NCBI GenBank assembly: GCA_027943335.1
Contig: BSBK01009275.1
Location: forward strand, 62,001 to 126,000
Origin: Chamaecyparis obtusa
Lineage: Eukaryota > Streptophyta > Pinopsida > Cupressales > Cupressaceae
Reading direction: 5' to 3'
Length of the DNA: 64,000 bases
Positions 9,491-21,604 of the stretch are shown in pieces. A program made the translations under genes and the position numbers. The notes beneath the pieces are model-generated. The model was not told the DNA's origin. It saw only the letters and a list, made by a program, of their open reading frames with translations, and did not search any database. The first letter of the stretch is position 1. Every line of letters begins with the position of its first letter.

Positions 9491-10978
9491 CCCAGTTTCC
9501 TATGGTGGTGAAGTTCATGACCATTTGATGGTGCGACAAAGGGAAAATAGTTAAAGAGCATAAAACCCATGAAATTCAAGGTGACCGTTGCTTTTCAAAT
9601 TCAATTCTTGTAGAGAGTTTTTGCGATAGGAAGTACCAAAATTTATAGTTTCTTCCGTGGATTTTGATTGGTTTGGTGGCACCAGTGGTTGCAAAGTGGT
9701 CCAGAGGCCTGTTACTTGTTTGCAAAGACTTTTGTGCCATATGAAGGACTATTTTGATGCTCGTAATTGTAGATTTTGTCTAAAATTTTTCTCTCTCTAG
9801 ATTGTTTGGTTTCCTACCCTTGCAGTAAATTTTGATGTCATTTTGATTGGTGTGGTAGGTAAAACCCTAGCCTTAGCTATCGGTAGCTTGTTGCAACCTA
9901 TTATGGGTTTCCAAGGTAGCTAATGGTATAAAGTGTCAAATTTTTGACTTGTCCATGGTTCTAAATTTTTTTCAGTTCGAGTGGTTCAAGTTTAGATTTC
10001 CTTTTTGGTTCCAGTGAAGGGTCCTTTTCTTGTAGATTTTTCTCTTCTCTTTGCATATAGGGTGTTCTTCTTCCATTGCTGGTTCAGAGAATATAGTGCA
10101 TATTGTAATAGAGTTGTCTTATGTATGAGAAGTTAATATACTCTTACTGTTGTCAAGCTATCTCCATTTGAATTCTGAACCCATTAGTCATGCATCAAGG
10201 ATGTCTAGTTTTTCTACTTTGCATTGTCTGAGCGCTTGTGGGTGGAGTTGTCTTCATAGAGATAACTGGTTCAGGGTTAGTATTCATATATGTATGAGCT
10301 AAAATATCAAGGATAGGTCATGCTTGTCTTCCAGTGGATGTTGGTTAATGTATTGTCTATTCATAGGTCTCTTCTAAGGGAAGGGTCAAAATCTTTTGAT
10401 GGGTAATAACATATTTGAAAGCACAGGTGGGAACTAAGTTGAGGTTGGGTCATGGTCTATGATTGATGTCAGGTATCAACACATTGAGTATATTGTTTTC
10501 TTGTTTCATAGTTGTCCTTTGCAATATTTTATTTGACTCTATGGCCCAACGGACAAGGCACTGGTCTATGAAAGACTTAGGGTATCTCAGGGGTCCCTTC
10601 AAACTCCATTCAAATCATTTCCCTTCAACTCCACCCTTTCCCTTTCTTATTGTTAGGATAGGTCTCTAGCTTTCAGTCTCATTCAATGCAAGTAGGGCTA
10701 TTGTATGAGACTTTCTATCATTAAGGTATAGGATACCTATAGGAGATTGATTGCTATTCCACATTAATCTGTCTGGAGGCCTTTAGTTTGTCATGAGGTG
10801 TCTTGAATGTGCAGATAAGGCAATACCCACTTGAGTGATGTGGAGCTCAAAGAAGAAGGAGGATGTTCTGTATCCTCATCAATTGGACTGTTTCCTTGTC
10901 AAACTTGAGTGTCTAACTAAGATCTAAGCCCAACTATTTGATTCAAGTTTGGTCCTGCAAGGAAAAGAACTAACAAAA

Positions 10979-10996
10979 TGGTGACTCTACTGGGGA
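10979..10996 (+). promoter_or_regulatory. Element B primer-binding site
   Basis: tggtgactctactgggga begins three bases after the LTR end at 10975. It matches the A site tggtgactctgctgggga except for one base. This TGG(C/T)GACTC type resembles sites reported for plant Tat/Ogre elements (tRNA-Arg), but the tRNA was not checked here. Confidence 0.7.
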
Positions 10997-11484
10997 GAGT
11001 CTAGAAAAGAGTTAGATATAAAAACAAAGCATTTGCAAAATTTTCTCACCTAGTTTTGAGTGGCGGCTTTGATTTTCTCTATTTGATCAGTGCATTCCCT
11101 GATAAATAGTGAGTTACTAGGAGTTTTGTATTGGTTGGGAGTGAATCTACATTGCAAAGTTATCTGATGGAGCTTCAAGATGAGCTCAAGATCTGCTCTG
11201 CCTTCCAGTCAACAAGGTCTTCTGCTGCAAGACTCCCAGGTACTTCTCAAGTTTTAAATGTTCCTTATAAAGTGATCAAGCACTAAAAGAAGGATAAGGT
11301 GTGAGTAGAGGTTAGCATACTTCGAGTTTTCAGTTGCAGTTTGGCAAAATTATATGGAAGTGTTGCATTAATTTTAATGGATAAGTTGAATAAAGAGTTG
11401 GCTTTCCTTGAGGAGGGCATCCTTAGGGATTGCATAAAATTGGTAGGATTGAAGGTGGGGTGTAGATAGGATTTATCCATATCC

Positions 11485-12798
11485 TTGTTCTATGATAGAT
11501 TTTGTGAAGTATATGATGAGCTTCTTGAGGATGTTGAGTTTCTTAAATTTGACTTCATTGGTTTATTCCTGGAGCTTTGTTTTACTGATTCAACTAGTTG
11601 GTCAGATGCTTTGTGGGAAGAGCATTATGCATGTATCAGGGATTGGGTACTTGGTGATGATAGTCTTGAACTTGAGGATGCACTTGGGGTTTTTCTCTTT
11701 AGTGCTGATATTGAGAATGATGAAATTTATGAAGGAGATGTGTGAGGTGTTGACACTCTTTCTCGCAGTCATGAAAGTGATGCCTTTTCTCAGTATGGGA
11801 TAGAAATTTTATGCAGTTAATCAAATGAAGAAGAGGATTGGATTGATGAATATATTACTGATGATTGTATGTCAGAGGAGGGTGTTCTTGTGGATAGTTG
11901 TTTACTTCATAGTGAACAAATTTTAGATCTCTTGTCTTGTGAATATCTCAGGTATGCAGTGAGGGATGATTCTGAGTTCCTACATCCAGCACACATTGAT
12001 TTTGATCGAGAGCATGAGTCAATAGGTTTTGACTTTGACATGTGTGCCTCTGATTCTTTTGCTGCCCCCACATTACTAGATAGCAACCAGGGTGCTCCTA
12101 TTTTTGATGATATTTTTTTATGAAAGTTCCCCTCATGTAATGACCCTACAGAAGAAGAGGTAGAACGACATTATAGTGTATTTTCCTATCATCAAGATTG
12201 TAGTGATGAAAAATTTCCTTGTTCATATCCTTTTCCTTATTTTGCCAAGTATGATACTGAGTGTGACAATGTTGAGGACCCAGTCTTCAATAGTTGGGAC
12301 AGAAATTCTTTTGGTGAAAATGATGATGCAATGTTCCCCTGTTATAGAAGCTTTAAAGAAGATCTTCACTTGGTTCATGATGCAGTCAGGGAGGACACCA
12401 GGGAGGAACCAAGTTGCTTAGTGGTTGAAGCAATGTGTGAAGGTAAATCTGAGGATACAAGTCCTTTTTAGCCAGGTAACTCTAATGTAATGCATGGTAA
12501 TCAATATTCTATATTTTTTGATGCATTACTAGATCAAATTTTTGCTTCCAGTCAATAGGGAGAAGTAAATGATGTTCCCTACTTCTTGGAATATGAATGT
12601 GAGTATGATGGTTGTGACTGGAACAACATGGGTAGTGACCAGCATAGTTTCATTCTTCAGCCCATGAATATTCATATATGTTTGCAGCAAGGTGGTCATG
12701 AAATTTTTAGGTGGCTGGTTGCATATGTGGATGAAAATAAAATGTTTGATGCAACAGGGTTTCTGATTTTCTTTGGGTGGCCCGGGGCCACTTTGTAA
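11485..12798 (+). pseudogene. Element B acidic Gag-like protein, C-terminal part, five in-frame stops
   Basis: One plus-strand frame carries the whole region to a TAA at 12796-12798, interrupted by stops at 11743, 11818, 12121, 12469 and 12556. The product is Asp/Glu/Ser-rich and matches the middle and end of the A protein: VFSYHQDCSDE, DLHLVHDAV, then the ~70-residue C-terminal block (GCDWNNMGSDQHSF, IHICLQQ, WPGATL). The Gag-core part of A is mostly missing; only a remnant of the helical segment (LDKLNKEL-like, near 11380-11460) remains. The stop at 12556 lies at nearly the same place as the TAG at 689-691 in A. Function unknown. Confidence 0.65.
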
Positions 12799-12971
12799 AG
12801 TTTTGATCTTGTAAATTTTGTAAATATTCTTCCCTTTCTCCTGTGTGGTTTTCCTTCCTGTTCCCTACATTTTTTAAGGTTCCTTGTTTTGTCTAGTTGT
12901 TGGTCTACTCTCCCAGTGATTTTGAATCTTTGTCATGCCTGCAAGAGCCATGCATCCCCAACTAGAGCCAC

Positions 12972-15900
12972 TGTTAGTCTATTTTCCTATCATTGCAAAA
13001 TCTTATGAAAATGGCCTATTTCCTTGCAAGTTTCCTTATAGTGCCCTTAGCCCTGTGTTCTCTAATATTTCACCTTGCTCTAGGCCAAATTGCATGTGCT
13101 GAATTGCCAAATCGAGAAAGTTATTCAAGTTTTAAAGTCTGCTGGAAATAATTTTAAAATCTACCACAGTGTCAAAAACCCACAGTGTTTTTGAAAATTC
13201 ATGATGTTTTCGGTATGTTTGAAAACCTTCATTATTTTTGACCTTGTGCCTTCTAGCTTTGGTATGCTTATCTTTTGGTTTGCATGGAAACTCTATGTGT
13301 TTTCGATCTTTCACTGTGTCAAGCCTTGTGTGTTTTTTATCTTTTCCATCGAAAACCCTGTGTGTTTTTGACCTCACAGTTTCCTGTTTGCTGGTGTTCC
13401 CTAACTATGCAAGTGTGATGGGTGGTGGGCTTGGGTTTTCAAAGTCTCTTCTTGATTGGTTGTCACATGGCTTCTTGTCATACTTTTTTGACATGCGATC
13501 ATGCAACCGCTTGCCACCTGTCCGTGTGGGTCTAGTTCTTCCTGTTGTTCTACTTGGCTGGCGGTTAGGTCTTCATTCCGTGACTTGGCAACTTGTGGTT
13601 ATCTCCTGGTCACTAGTTTCTAGCGGTTAATCCCTTAGCATTTAGTGACCTGGCGGGTGGTCTATTTCTCTTTAGTCGTGCAATCTCTTCATTCTTGATG
13701 GTTAGTGGCTAGCATCTCATGACCTGGCAGGTAGTTAGTCACGTAGTCACTGAATGCTTAGGGGTTGGTTCGTAGGTCCCCAATTCTTTTCATTTCCTAG
13801 TGTCAAAGATTGAAGATCTATGGTCAATGTTTGATTGCATGAAATATTCTCACCCCATGCGATCATGCACCCACCGTCTGATTGGGTGCCGATGGGTTTG
13901 GTGATGTGGGCCTGCTGTCAGTGGTGGTGATGTGGCGGTCTTTGGTTGGCTGTTGCATGATCACATAGCCCAATTTTTGGCTATGCGATCATGTGACCAG
14001 TCAACATGTGTCCCTAAGGCCCGGTGGCAGGTGGTAGTATGGCATCTACGGTGCTGACGTGTTGAGTTTTGATTGGTTGCCAGTATGCCCGGTGGCAGGG
14101 GGTTTATGGTGGGACCCGTGTTTGTAGTGCCCAAGCATTTTTTGCATTAGGTAGTGAATGCTAATGGTTAGTCGCATGTTCGCATAGCCTTTTTCAAGGC
14201 TATGTGATCATGCGACTGGTGTTTTGCATTAAGACTTAGCGACGGTTGTTGTGCTGGTAGTTTCAAATTGCAGGTTGTCGCATGTTTGCATAGCTCATCT
14301 TCGGGCTATGCGATCATGCGACTAATCACCTGACAACGTGCTTGTGAAGTTAGGGTGGGTCCACTGTGCGGGTCTTGCCTATGTGCTCAATTTTGATTGG
14401 TCAGCGATTGGCGGTGGGTTCGAGGACTTCTCAAGGTGGTTTGCAGTCGACATTGGGTGGTTAAGAAGCCATGGTCGCATGATCGCAAAGGTTAGTTTGG
14501 TGCCTTGCGATCATGCGACCAAGCACATATATAGCTCGGTTTCCTATGGTGGTGAAGTTCAAGACCATGTGATGGTGCGACAAAGGGAAAATAGTTAAAG
14601 AGCATAAAGCCCGTGAAATGCAAGGTGACCGTTGCTTTTCAAATTCAATTCTTGCAGAGAGTTTTTGCGATAGGAAGTACCAAAATTTATAGTTTTTTCG
14701 GTGCATTTTGATTGGTTTGGTGGCGCTAGTGGTTGCAAAGTGGTCCAAAGGCCTGTTACTTGTTTGCAAAGACTTTTATGTTGTATGAAGGACTATTTTG
14801 ATGCTCGTAATTATAGATTTTGTCTAAGATTTTTCTCTCTCTAGATTGCTTGGTTTCCTGCCCTTGTAGTAAATTTTGATGTAATTTTGATTGGTGTGGT
14901 GGGTGAAACCCTAGCATTAGTTGTCTGTAGCTTGTTGCGACCTGTTATGGGTTTCCAAGGTAGCTAATGGTATAAAGTGTCAAATTTTTGACTTGTCCAG
15001 GGTTTTGAATTTTTGTCAGTTCTAGTGGTTCCAGTTTAGATTTCCTTTCTTGTTCCAGTGAAGGGTCCTTTTCCTATAGATTTTTCTCTTCTCTTTGCAT
15101 ATAGGGTGTTCTTCTTCCATTGCTAGTTCAGAGAATATAGTGCATATTGTAATAGAGTTGTCTTATGTATGAGAAGTTAATATACTCTTACTTTTGTCAA
15201 GCTATCTCCATTTGAATTCTGAACCCATTAGTCATGCATCAAGGATGTTTGGTTTTTCTACTTTGCATTGCCTAAGAGCTTGTGGGTGGTGTTGTCTTCG
15301 TAGAGATAACTAGTTTAGGGTTAGTATTCATATATGTATGAGCTAAAATATCAAGGATAGGTCATGCTTGTCTTCCAGTGGATGCTGGTTAATTTATTAT
15401 CTATTCATAGGTCTCTTCTAAGGGGAGGGTCAAAATCCTTTGATGGGTAATAACATATTTGAAAGCACAGGTGGGAACTAAGTTGAGGTTGGGTCATGGT
15501 GTGTGATTGATGTCAGACATCAACACATTGATTATATTGTTTTCTTGTTTCATAGCTATCCTTTGCAATATTGTATTTGACTCTATGGCCTAATGGACAA
15601 GGCACTAGTCTATGAAAGACTTAGGGTATCTCAGGGGTCCCTTCAAGCTCCATTCAAATCATTTCTCATGAGCTCCACCCTTTCCCTTTCTTATTGTTAG
15701 GATAGGTCTCTAGCTTTCAGTCTCATTCAATGCAAGTAGGGCTATTGCATGAGACTTTCTATCATTAGGATACAAGATACCTATAGGAGATTGATTTCTA
15801 TTCCACATTAATCTATTTATAGGCCTTTGGTTTGTCATGAGGTGTCTTGAATGTGTAGATAAGGCAATACCCACCTGAGTGATGTGGAGCTCAAAGGAGG

Positions 15901-16013
15901 ATGTTCTCTATCCTCATCAATTGGATTGTTTCCTTGTCAAACTTGAGTGTCTAACTGAGATCTAAGCCCAACTATTTGATTCAGGTTTGGTCCTACAAGG
16001 AAAAGAACCAACA
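12972..16013 (+). repeat. Element B 3' LTR (3042 bp)
   Basis: Starts TGTTAGTCTATTTTCC after tagagccac, ends CCAACA before the TSD. The sequence before it is not a classic polypurine tract. Visible differences from the 5' LTR are scattered along the length, so the insertion is not very recent. An open frame of 130 codons at 13238-13630 is not preserved in the 5' LTR. Confidence 0.95.
13462..14519 (+). repeat. Six 46-bp palindromic modules in the B 3' LTR
   Basis: Modules at 13462-13507, 13826-13871, 13952-13997, 14171-14216, 14277-14322 and 14474-14519, all 46 bp. The 14277 and 14474 copies keep nearly full arms (gtcgcatgatcgcaaagg against gccttgcgatcatgcgac). 13826-13871 is the most degraded on its left arm. 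A TATATAG box follows at 14528. Confidence 0.92.
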
Positions 16014-16329
16014 ACCAGTCAGAAGTTAGGTAGATCTTGGCTGTAAACTCCCTTGAAAGACATATAGAAAATAATGGAGGGAGATCTATGATGTATATAT
16101 CAAGGAGGATGGAAAAATTAGGACTAGCATGCAGGATTAGACTAGTTTCCTTAGCCACAGCTATAGTATTGACTGAGGATCCATCAAGTTGTGTGACCTT
16201 TTTTTTGAAGGGTTCATATTTTAGTCCTAATTGGTCAACTACTTTCTTGGGCATCACAGTGCTAGTAGCTCCACTATCTACCATACAATTATGTACTAGA
16301 GATTTTTCAATGATTAAAGATACATAAAA
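16014..16329 (-). pseudogene. Element C aspartic protease (interrupted by B)
   Basis: Minus strand. MVDSGATSTVMPKKVVDQLG carries the D-S-G active-site triad of a retropepsin, followed by a beta-rich stretch (VTQLDGSSVNTIAV, ILLDIYIIDLPP) and REFTAKIYLTSDW at the insertion junction. With B and one copy of ACCAG removed, the frame would continue directly into the RNase H-like part at 7929. The protease would mature the Gag-Pol polyprotein. No stop is seen in this stretch before the junction. Confidence 0.8.
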
Positions 16330-16683
16330 TGGAGGTGGATTTGAGTTCCTACCTTATGTGGCATTTCCTTTGGAGTTGCTACTTGGAGCTCCCTTTTCTT
16401 GATCAATGTTAACTAACACTAGCTTTGCAGCTTCTCTTGCAGATTGAGGAGTTGCTACCTCTGTCATGGCCTTCTTCAAAATTTTAGGCTATCCTAGAAG
16501 AGCCAAAGAGTCCCACATGGACATGGTGACATTCACCTTCTTCATGTTGTCTACAATGTTAAAAGGTGTCATAGTGTGTACACTTTGTTGTGCTTTTACT
16601 ATGATGGGCTCCACTTCCTTCATAATTTGGCCTTCCTTACTTGTAATGGCAGGAGCCTCCTTAGGTGTGATGGGAGTGGCTTG
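16330..16683 (-). other. Element C gag-protease linker, degraded
   Basis: Minus-strand sequence between the zinc-knuckle part of gag and the protease. It keeps no long frame; short pieces fit a Pro/Thr/Ala-rich linker. Plus-strand frames here (16466-16744, 16576-16848) are antisense to gag and are not genes. Confidence 0.5.
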
Positions 16684-17478
16684 TTACAGTGGCTCTGTAG
16701 ATGTAGTGGCCTTGGAATTAGAATCTTCTCTCTCCATGTCTTGAGCTCTCCTTTTTGCTCTTGTATAAGCAACAAAAGTAGCTTCATCGTTGACTCCATT
16801 GAAGTCTGGTTGCTCCCAATTAAAAAGAGTAGTCTCATTTTCTTGTGATTCTTGTTGAGGAACTGACACAGTAGATGAAGACTCTAATTGAGCTTGTGAG
16901 GCACTTTGAACCATTAGAGCTTGGTTCATCCATCCTTTTGAACATGTAGCTTGATTATGAGGCTGATTACAAGGAAAACACCATTCATTATCCCTAGCCA
17001 TGTTGTTTTGACTAGGAACCATATCCCTCACTGGATTCACAAAATTTAGAGGTGTAGGGTTATATGGTTGGAATGGTCTCTGATTAAAAGTTTGTCTTTG
17101 TCCTTGATACCCTCCTTGGTATGGTGGCCTATTTTATTGATAAGGCTGTCGTTGATTTTGATATTGCTGATTAGGACCTTGGCCTTGTGACTAAAATGGT
17201 GGTCTGATTCCTTGACCCTGCTTCTTTAGATTTTTAACCTCTTTAGTCAAGGTCTGCAACAAGTTTGTCATTTCTTGCTGACTACTTTGTTGGCTATTCT
17301 TTATTTCTTGTAGCTCTTGAGAGAAACTAGCTATTAGCTCTTGACCACTAGTACTAGCCTGAGGTGCTAATATGGTGGGAATAGGGGTAAATGGGAGTAC
17401 TTGTGCAGGTGCAATGGGTTGAAGGCTAGGGAAGATAGGCATTGGGGGCCTTCTAGCAATCATGCCTACTTGAATCAA
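16684..17478 (-). pseudogene. Element C Gag, C-terminal part with degenerate zinc knuckle
   Basis: Minus strand. After the Gag core come a Pro-rich segment (RRPPMPIFPSLQP), a Gln-rich coiled region (ELQEIKNSQQSSQQEM), a Gln/Tyr/Pro-rich low-complexity stretch, and then WCFPCNQPHNQATC, a CCHC-like knuckle with one residue less than the standard CX2CX4HX4C. Stops at 17188-17190 and nearby break the frame. Role: RNA binding and particle assembly. Confidence 0.72.
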
Positions 17479-17511
17479 ATAATTTTCAGCCCTGATAGCT
17501 ATGTCAAAAGC

Positions 17512-18309
17512 TTAGGGTAAGGAAGTACCACCCATAGACTGGATCATGATAGAAATTTGACCATTTAGACTTTGCAAGTAATATAGAAAAGCATGGTCAG
17601 CTAATGGCCTTACTAATACTTGGATTCTATTCCATGTTTTGAGGAATCTACTATTGTAATCTGTCATTTGTTCTTGAGGGTCACTCTTAATAGTTGTTAA
17701 CTGCTCTACCAGAGACAAATTATCTAATTTATCCTCAAAGTGCTTACTTAATGCATCCCCTAATTTATCCCATGAAGTAATGGAACCAACAGTTAGAGTT
17801 CTAAACCATTCAAGAGCTTTAACTTTTAGAGAGGCTGCTAATAATTTTGTGGCCATGTCTTCTTGAGTAATATTGTGTATGCTACAGATGGTGGTCACAT
17901 CTCTTATGTGTTCAAAAGTAGTTGTCTGCCCTTCACCTATAAAATTAGGTATACTCTTTAGTGCCACCAAGGGCACATCATGATGTTGAGAAAATTTTAA
18001 TGGGATACCTTGATTGAAAGGTGCAAATGGAAATGGCCTAGCCATTGTAGGAGTTGGAATTTGAAGATTGACAACTATATGATTTGTATTTGATGCTAGA
18101 TTTGAATCCTCTTCTAGATCTCTGGTCAGAGATCTGCCTCTCCTTCTGGAAAGAAAGGGAAAAGGTCTCCTTTCTAAAGTATCAGGGGGTGTAGACTGAA
18201 CTCTCCTTATAGGGGATGTTCTTTGACTTGACCTGCCTTTGTGACTTCTTCTTAAGGACAACTCTAAAAAATTAGTGGGCTTTGAGCTCCTAGTCTCAAT
18301 CTTTCTCAT
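17512..18309 (-). pseudogene. Element C Gag core
   Basis: 265 codons, minus strand, from ATG at 18309. An Arg/Ser-rich N terminus (SRRRGRSLTRDLEED) is followed by the retrotransposon Gag domain: IPNFIGEGQTTTFEHIRDV, MATKLLAASLKVKALEWFRTL, ITSWDKLGDALSKHF, EQMTDYNSRFLKTWN. The stop at 17512-17514 stands inside an otherwise continuing frame (AFDIAIRAENYL follows), so it is a nonsense mutation, not the natural end. The ATG lies about 140 bp from the primer site. Confidence 0.85.
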
Positions 18310-18446
18310 AAACCTTGAACAAGGCTAGCCCTGATCTTTGAAATCAGTGGAGTCACCAGATACACTTGATAGAACAACTTTTACAAGCCTATATCATATA
18401 ATTTGCATATCAGAGATAACATAACTTGAATTTGAATAAACTTCTT

Positions 18447-18464
18447 GTCCCACCGGGCGTGCCA
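18447..18464 (-). promoter_or_regulatory. Element C primer-binding site
   Basis: The minus strand reads tggcacgcccggtgggac four bases inside the LTR end at 18469. It differs from the A/B site, so C and A/B prime from different tRNAs although their LTRs share palindromes. Confidence 0.75.
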
Positions 18465-18468
18465 GAAT

Positions 18469-20984
18469 TGTTATACACTAAGTTTGCACCTTTTTCTCAA
18501 GCTCTCGTAGTCTTGATAACCTAGTATAACATGGGAATCATCTCTAGGTTGTGGGACCTATGCTAACTAAGATGAGACCTCTAGGTTCTAGGCTGGTTCC
18601 TCTTGGATAATCACCTTAATTTTCTTTTAGACATGAAAGTAAACTTTGGAGGGAAAGGGATAGAAAGAATACTTGGAAAGGGAAATGACTGAAAGCAAAC
18701 TACCTACTAGGTGATACACCAAAATTAGGGTTTGGATCTCAGTATTGAGGAATAGAACCAATGAAAAGCTCAAGTCTAGTAGGTCGCAACTTACTGAATA
18801 GGCTTGCATAAGTGTTTCATAGGAGGGTCTGAACATAAGACACAACCTATGACCTGTAAATAGACATTCACTTCTGCAACTCAGTGTAGGATTGAGACAA
18901 GACTGTTAGGGGGCTGAAGTATACCCACAAAAACATCTAAATTAGATCAAACACAATAACATACAAAATTAAAAAAAGCAAGAGGGATCAGGAACCCTAA
19001 GATATCACTAAAAATATCATATACTTTAATCCAATAATAGATAACTCAAACAAGGATGCATAGGGACATGAAGAATTGTCACAAAATACCTCTGCAATGT
19101 TTTAATCATCAATGGGAGAAATACAACTATATAATCCAGAGGGTAGAAATGACACCATAGATGACCCTTAAGAAAGGATGAATTTCTTCTACAATTGTCC
19201 AACTCTGAGCACTAAGGCTCCAAAAAATACAACATATACATCCCCCTAAACAAGCGGGAGAAAAACCTAACTAGAGTTTTCGTGGATTTTTTATTAAAAT
19301 AATATTCAAACCTTGACTGCCATAAAATGTGATCATAAATACATCTCTATAATACCATGGCCAATCAGATATTATGTGCCCATCTCTGTACTGTATCAAC
19401 TCGCGAATAAGTAACCTGGATCCATCAACTTTCCTACACAAAGTCTTGCCATGAATGCATAATTGGTACCTTTCTGAGACAAGAAATGACCCATGACGGC
19501 CACCCAGACTTCCTCATCATCCTCCTTTAACTAAAAATGTCCTGGAGACATAAATTATCTGAGCTACCTCACCACTCGCGGCCTGCAAATCGAACACTGG
19601 CAAAAAACCTTCCTAGACACATTCAAATTTGAATTGCAATGGCTAGCCGGTCATTTTAAAATGTGACTATTGATGAGAAACCCTACCTAAAAATTGAATG
19701 ACTATAATGCGCTAAGAAAACAACTTAAAACCCCCCTCTGACAAGTCAAATGCCACCATGGAAGTTAGCGACCAATAAGAAGCGAGCAAATTGACATGTC
19801 GGCATATTTGGACCCACCTTGACCTTCCTCTCCTTTAAGTCATTCAGCGACTGCGTGACTGAAGACCCTTTTCTCATTTGTGAAGTCTTTTCCTTAACCT
19901 TGGTCTGGTCAGGTGATTCAGTGAACAAGGCTTTTCACTAAATCACTGGGTCTTCTATCTTACCCGGTTCCATTAAGCGAATGGAAGAAATCCCTTTAAT
20001 CATTGAATCGCTTAATACTTCATTAACCCTGGGCCCAGGCTACCACATGGCATTTCTTTATTCATTTCAGCCACTCCATTAGTGAACACCTCAGCACTTC
20101 TAACAATGGACCTACTTAAGAGAAGATTCTAATCTGACAGCTGGTGCAAGATCTCATACCCTTCGAATATTCCTTGTGCTTTTACGCTATCCGTAGATCC
20201 AGTCAAGTCAGAACACCACTAACACATCAGTCCACTTGGAAGTCCTCATCAACACATGACAACCAATCATATATGAGAAAGTCAACAACACACGGCACTA
20301 GTCCCACTTCACATTCATCTTTACTTCGGCTAATGAAGATTGAGCACGTCACCCTAGCCTAGCACTGGACCCACTAATAGGACCTGAACACTTGGAAAAT
20401 TGAATGGCAGGCATAAGATCACATGTGTCAGAAAACCTCCTCATGAAGATATGCCAGTGCTTCACACTTGGAAGATCTAACAGTTGTCACAAGATCACAT
20501 GTGTCAAAAATACCCCTTGTGATTTCATGACAACCGTCAGATCTTCCTGACTGGGACCCCACATTTCTTAGACTACCAAAGGACTTAGCGATTATGTGAC
20601 CAAGGGGAAGTTAGTTGTTTTTCTGGGTCATCAGATGTTAAGACTTAACCGCCAAGAATTACACAACTAAGAGGAATGCTGTAGTCGCTGAATCATCGAA
20701 AGGAAAAGATAACCGCTAGAAGACTTAGAGAACTGGCGACCGAAGGAAATTAAAGTGCACATGGGTATTGAGGAGTTTTAAGTGATCAAAAAAGTAATGA
20801 CCAAATAGAACATGGTCTAGGGTCTCTTAGGGTTTTTTGAACACCAATGGTTACTTTTATGAATTTTTTGACCTGCAGACCAGAGAGTTAGAAAGCTTGC
20901 AGAGACCAGAGAATAGGACATAAGGCTATGAAATTTTCTGAGGTGCTTGGTAGGGTAAAAATAGAGACCTATGGATGGATTTCA
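18469..20984 (-). repeat. Element C 5' LTR (about 2.5 kb; right edge uncertain, 20950-20984)
   Basis: On plus coordinates it begins tgttatacac at 18469, beside the primer site. The right edge is set by where Copia coding resumes and by weak likeness to the start of the D LTR (aaggctatgaaatttt at about 20924 against ccatgaaatttttt at 62870). Three 46-bp palindromes lie at 20143-20531. Otherwise no genes. Confidence 0.75.
20143..20531 (-). repeat. Three 46-bp palindromic modules in the C LTR (20143-20188, 20410-20455, 20486-20531)
   Basis: All are 46 bp with arms of the type ggtgcaagatctca / tgtgcttttacgct and gtcacaagatcaca / tgtgatttcatgac. Two are followed on the plus strand by ccgtagatcc or ccgtcagatc. 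Arms are less perfect than in A/B, but length and arm framework are the same. Confidence 0.82.
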
Positions 20985-21604
20985 GCCAAATTTTTATGCA
21001 TATGAAAATTGGGGTAACATTTACCCTATGTGCATATGCAGATGGTGATTGGGGACATAGTGTTGATGAGAAGAAAAGCACCAAGGGTGGAGCCTTTTTT
21101 CTTGGAGGAAGATTAGTTTCTTGCCTAAGAAAGAAGAAGAATTATATTTCAGAGAGCATGACAGAAGTAGAGTATGTAGCAACAGAAAACAATTGTAACC
21201 AAATAATTTGGATGAAGTAGATGCTAAAGAATATTGGAATTAGGTTTGTTGAGCCTGTTGTCATACATTGAGACAACACCAGTATAGTTAGTATGTCTAA
21301 GAATCTTATTTTACATTCTAAGACTAAGCATATAGAGATCAAGTATCATGTTGTAAGAGAGAAAATTGCTGAAAAAGAAGTCAGACTAGAGTACATAAGC
21401 ACAAAGGAAGAGATAGCAGACATATTTACAAAGCCTTTGCCTAAGGATACATTTGAGTATCTAAAAGGTATGCTTGGGTTATGCCCCAACCTAGTTTTGA
21501 GTAATGATGTAGTTGGTTGCATCCATCAAGTGGTATATGAGCCCTATCTTTCTTCTAGATTAGATGTTGGTACTTCCTCTATGGGGGAGTATGTGAGTTG
21601 AGTC
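20985..21604 (+). pseudogene. Element E: Copia RNase H, C-terminal end of pol
   Basis: Plus strand. CAYADGDWGHSVDEKKSTKGGAFFLGGRLVSC followed by SESMTEVEYVA and, after a stop near 21218, INTSIV-like and ILHSKTKHIEIKYH, VRLEYISTKEEIADIFTKPLPKDTFEYL. These are the standard closing motifs of Ty1/copia pol. The upstream part of the element is separated by insertion C and is not in the window. In-frame stops make it inactive. Confidence 0.88.

Larger units (their letters stand above)
7930..10975 (+). repeat. Element B 5' LTR (3046 bp)
   Basis: Starts TGTTAGTCCATTTTCC and ends CTAACA directly before the primer site. It aligns along its length with 12972-16013. Six 46-bp palindromes lie between 8418 and 9475, followed by a TATA box at 9484-9490. 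Reading frames inside it (for example 8282-8565 and 9300-9554) are interrupted differently in the 3' LTR and are not called as genes. Confidence 0.95.
7930..16013 (+). mobile_element. Element B: complete non-autonomous LTR element, TSD ACCAG
   Basis: LTRs at 7930-10975 and 12972-16013 (TGTTAG ... AACA) flank a ~2-kb interior with one primer site and one acidic ORF. The 5 bp before (7925-7929) and after (16014-16018) are both accag. There is no protease, RT, RNase H or integrase, so it must have moved in trans. About three quarters of its length is LTR. It interrupts the protease/RNase H region of element C. It belongs to the same family as A but lies in the opposite direction. Confidence 0.95.
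16014..20984 (-). mobile_element. Element C, upstream piece: 5' LTR, primer site, gag, protease
   Basis: Minus-strand sequence to the right of B. From right to left: LTR (about 20950-20984 to 18469), primer site 18447-18464, gag 18309 to about 16684, protease about 16330 to 16014, where B interrupts the frame. The right edge falls inside the RNase H of Copia element E. The partner end is outside the window, so the TSD of C cannot be tested. Confidence 0.85.

Noticed and set aside
13238..13630. 130-codon plus-strand frame in the B 3' LTR as a gene
   Set aside because: The same region of the 5' LTR (about 8282-8565) is interrupted and reads differently, and it lies among palindromes in U3.
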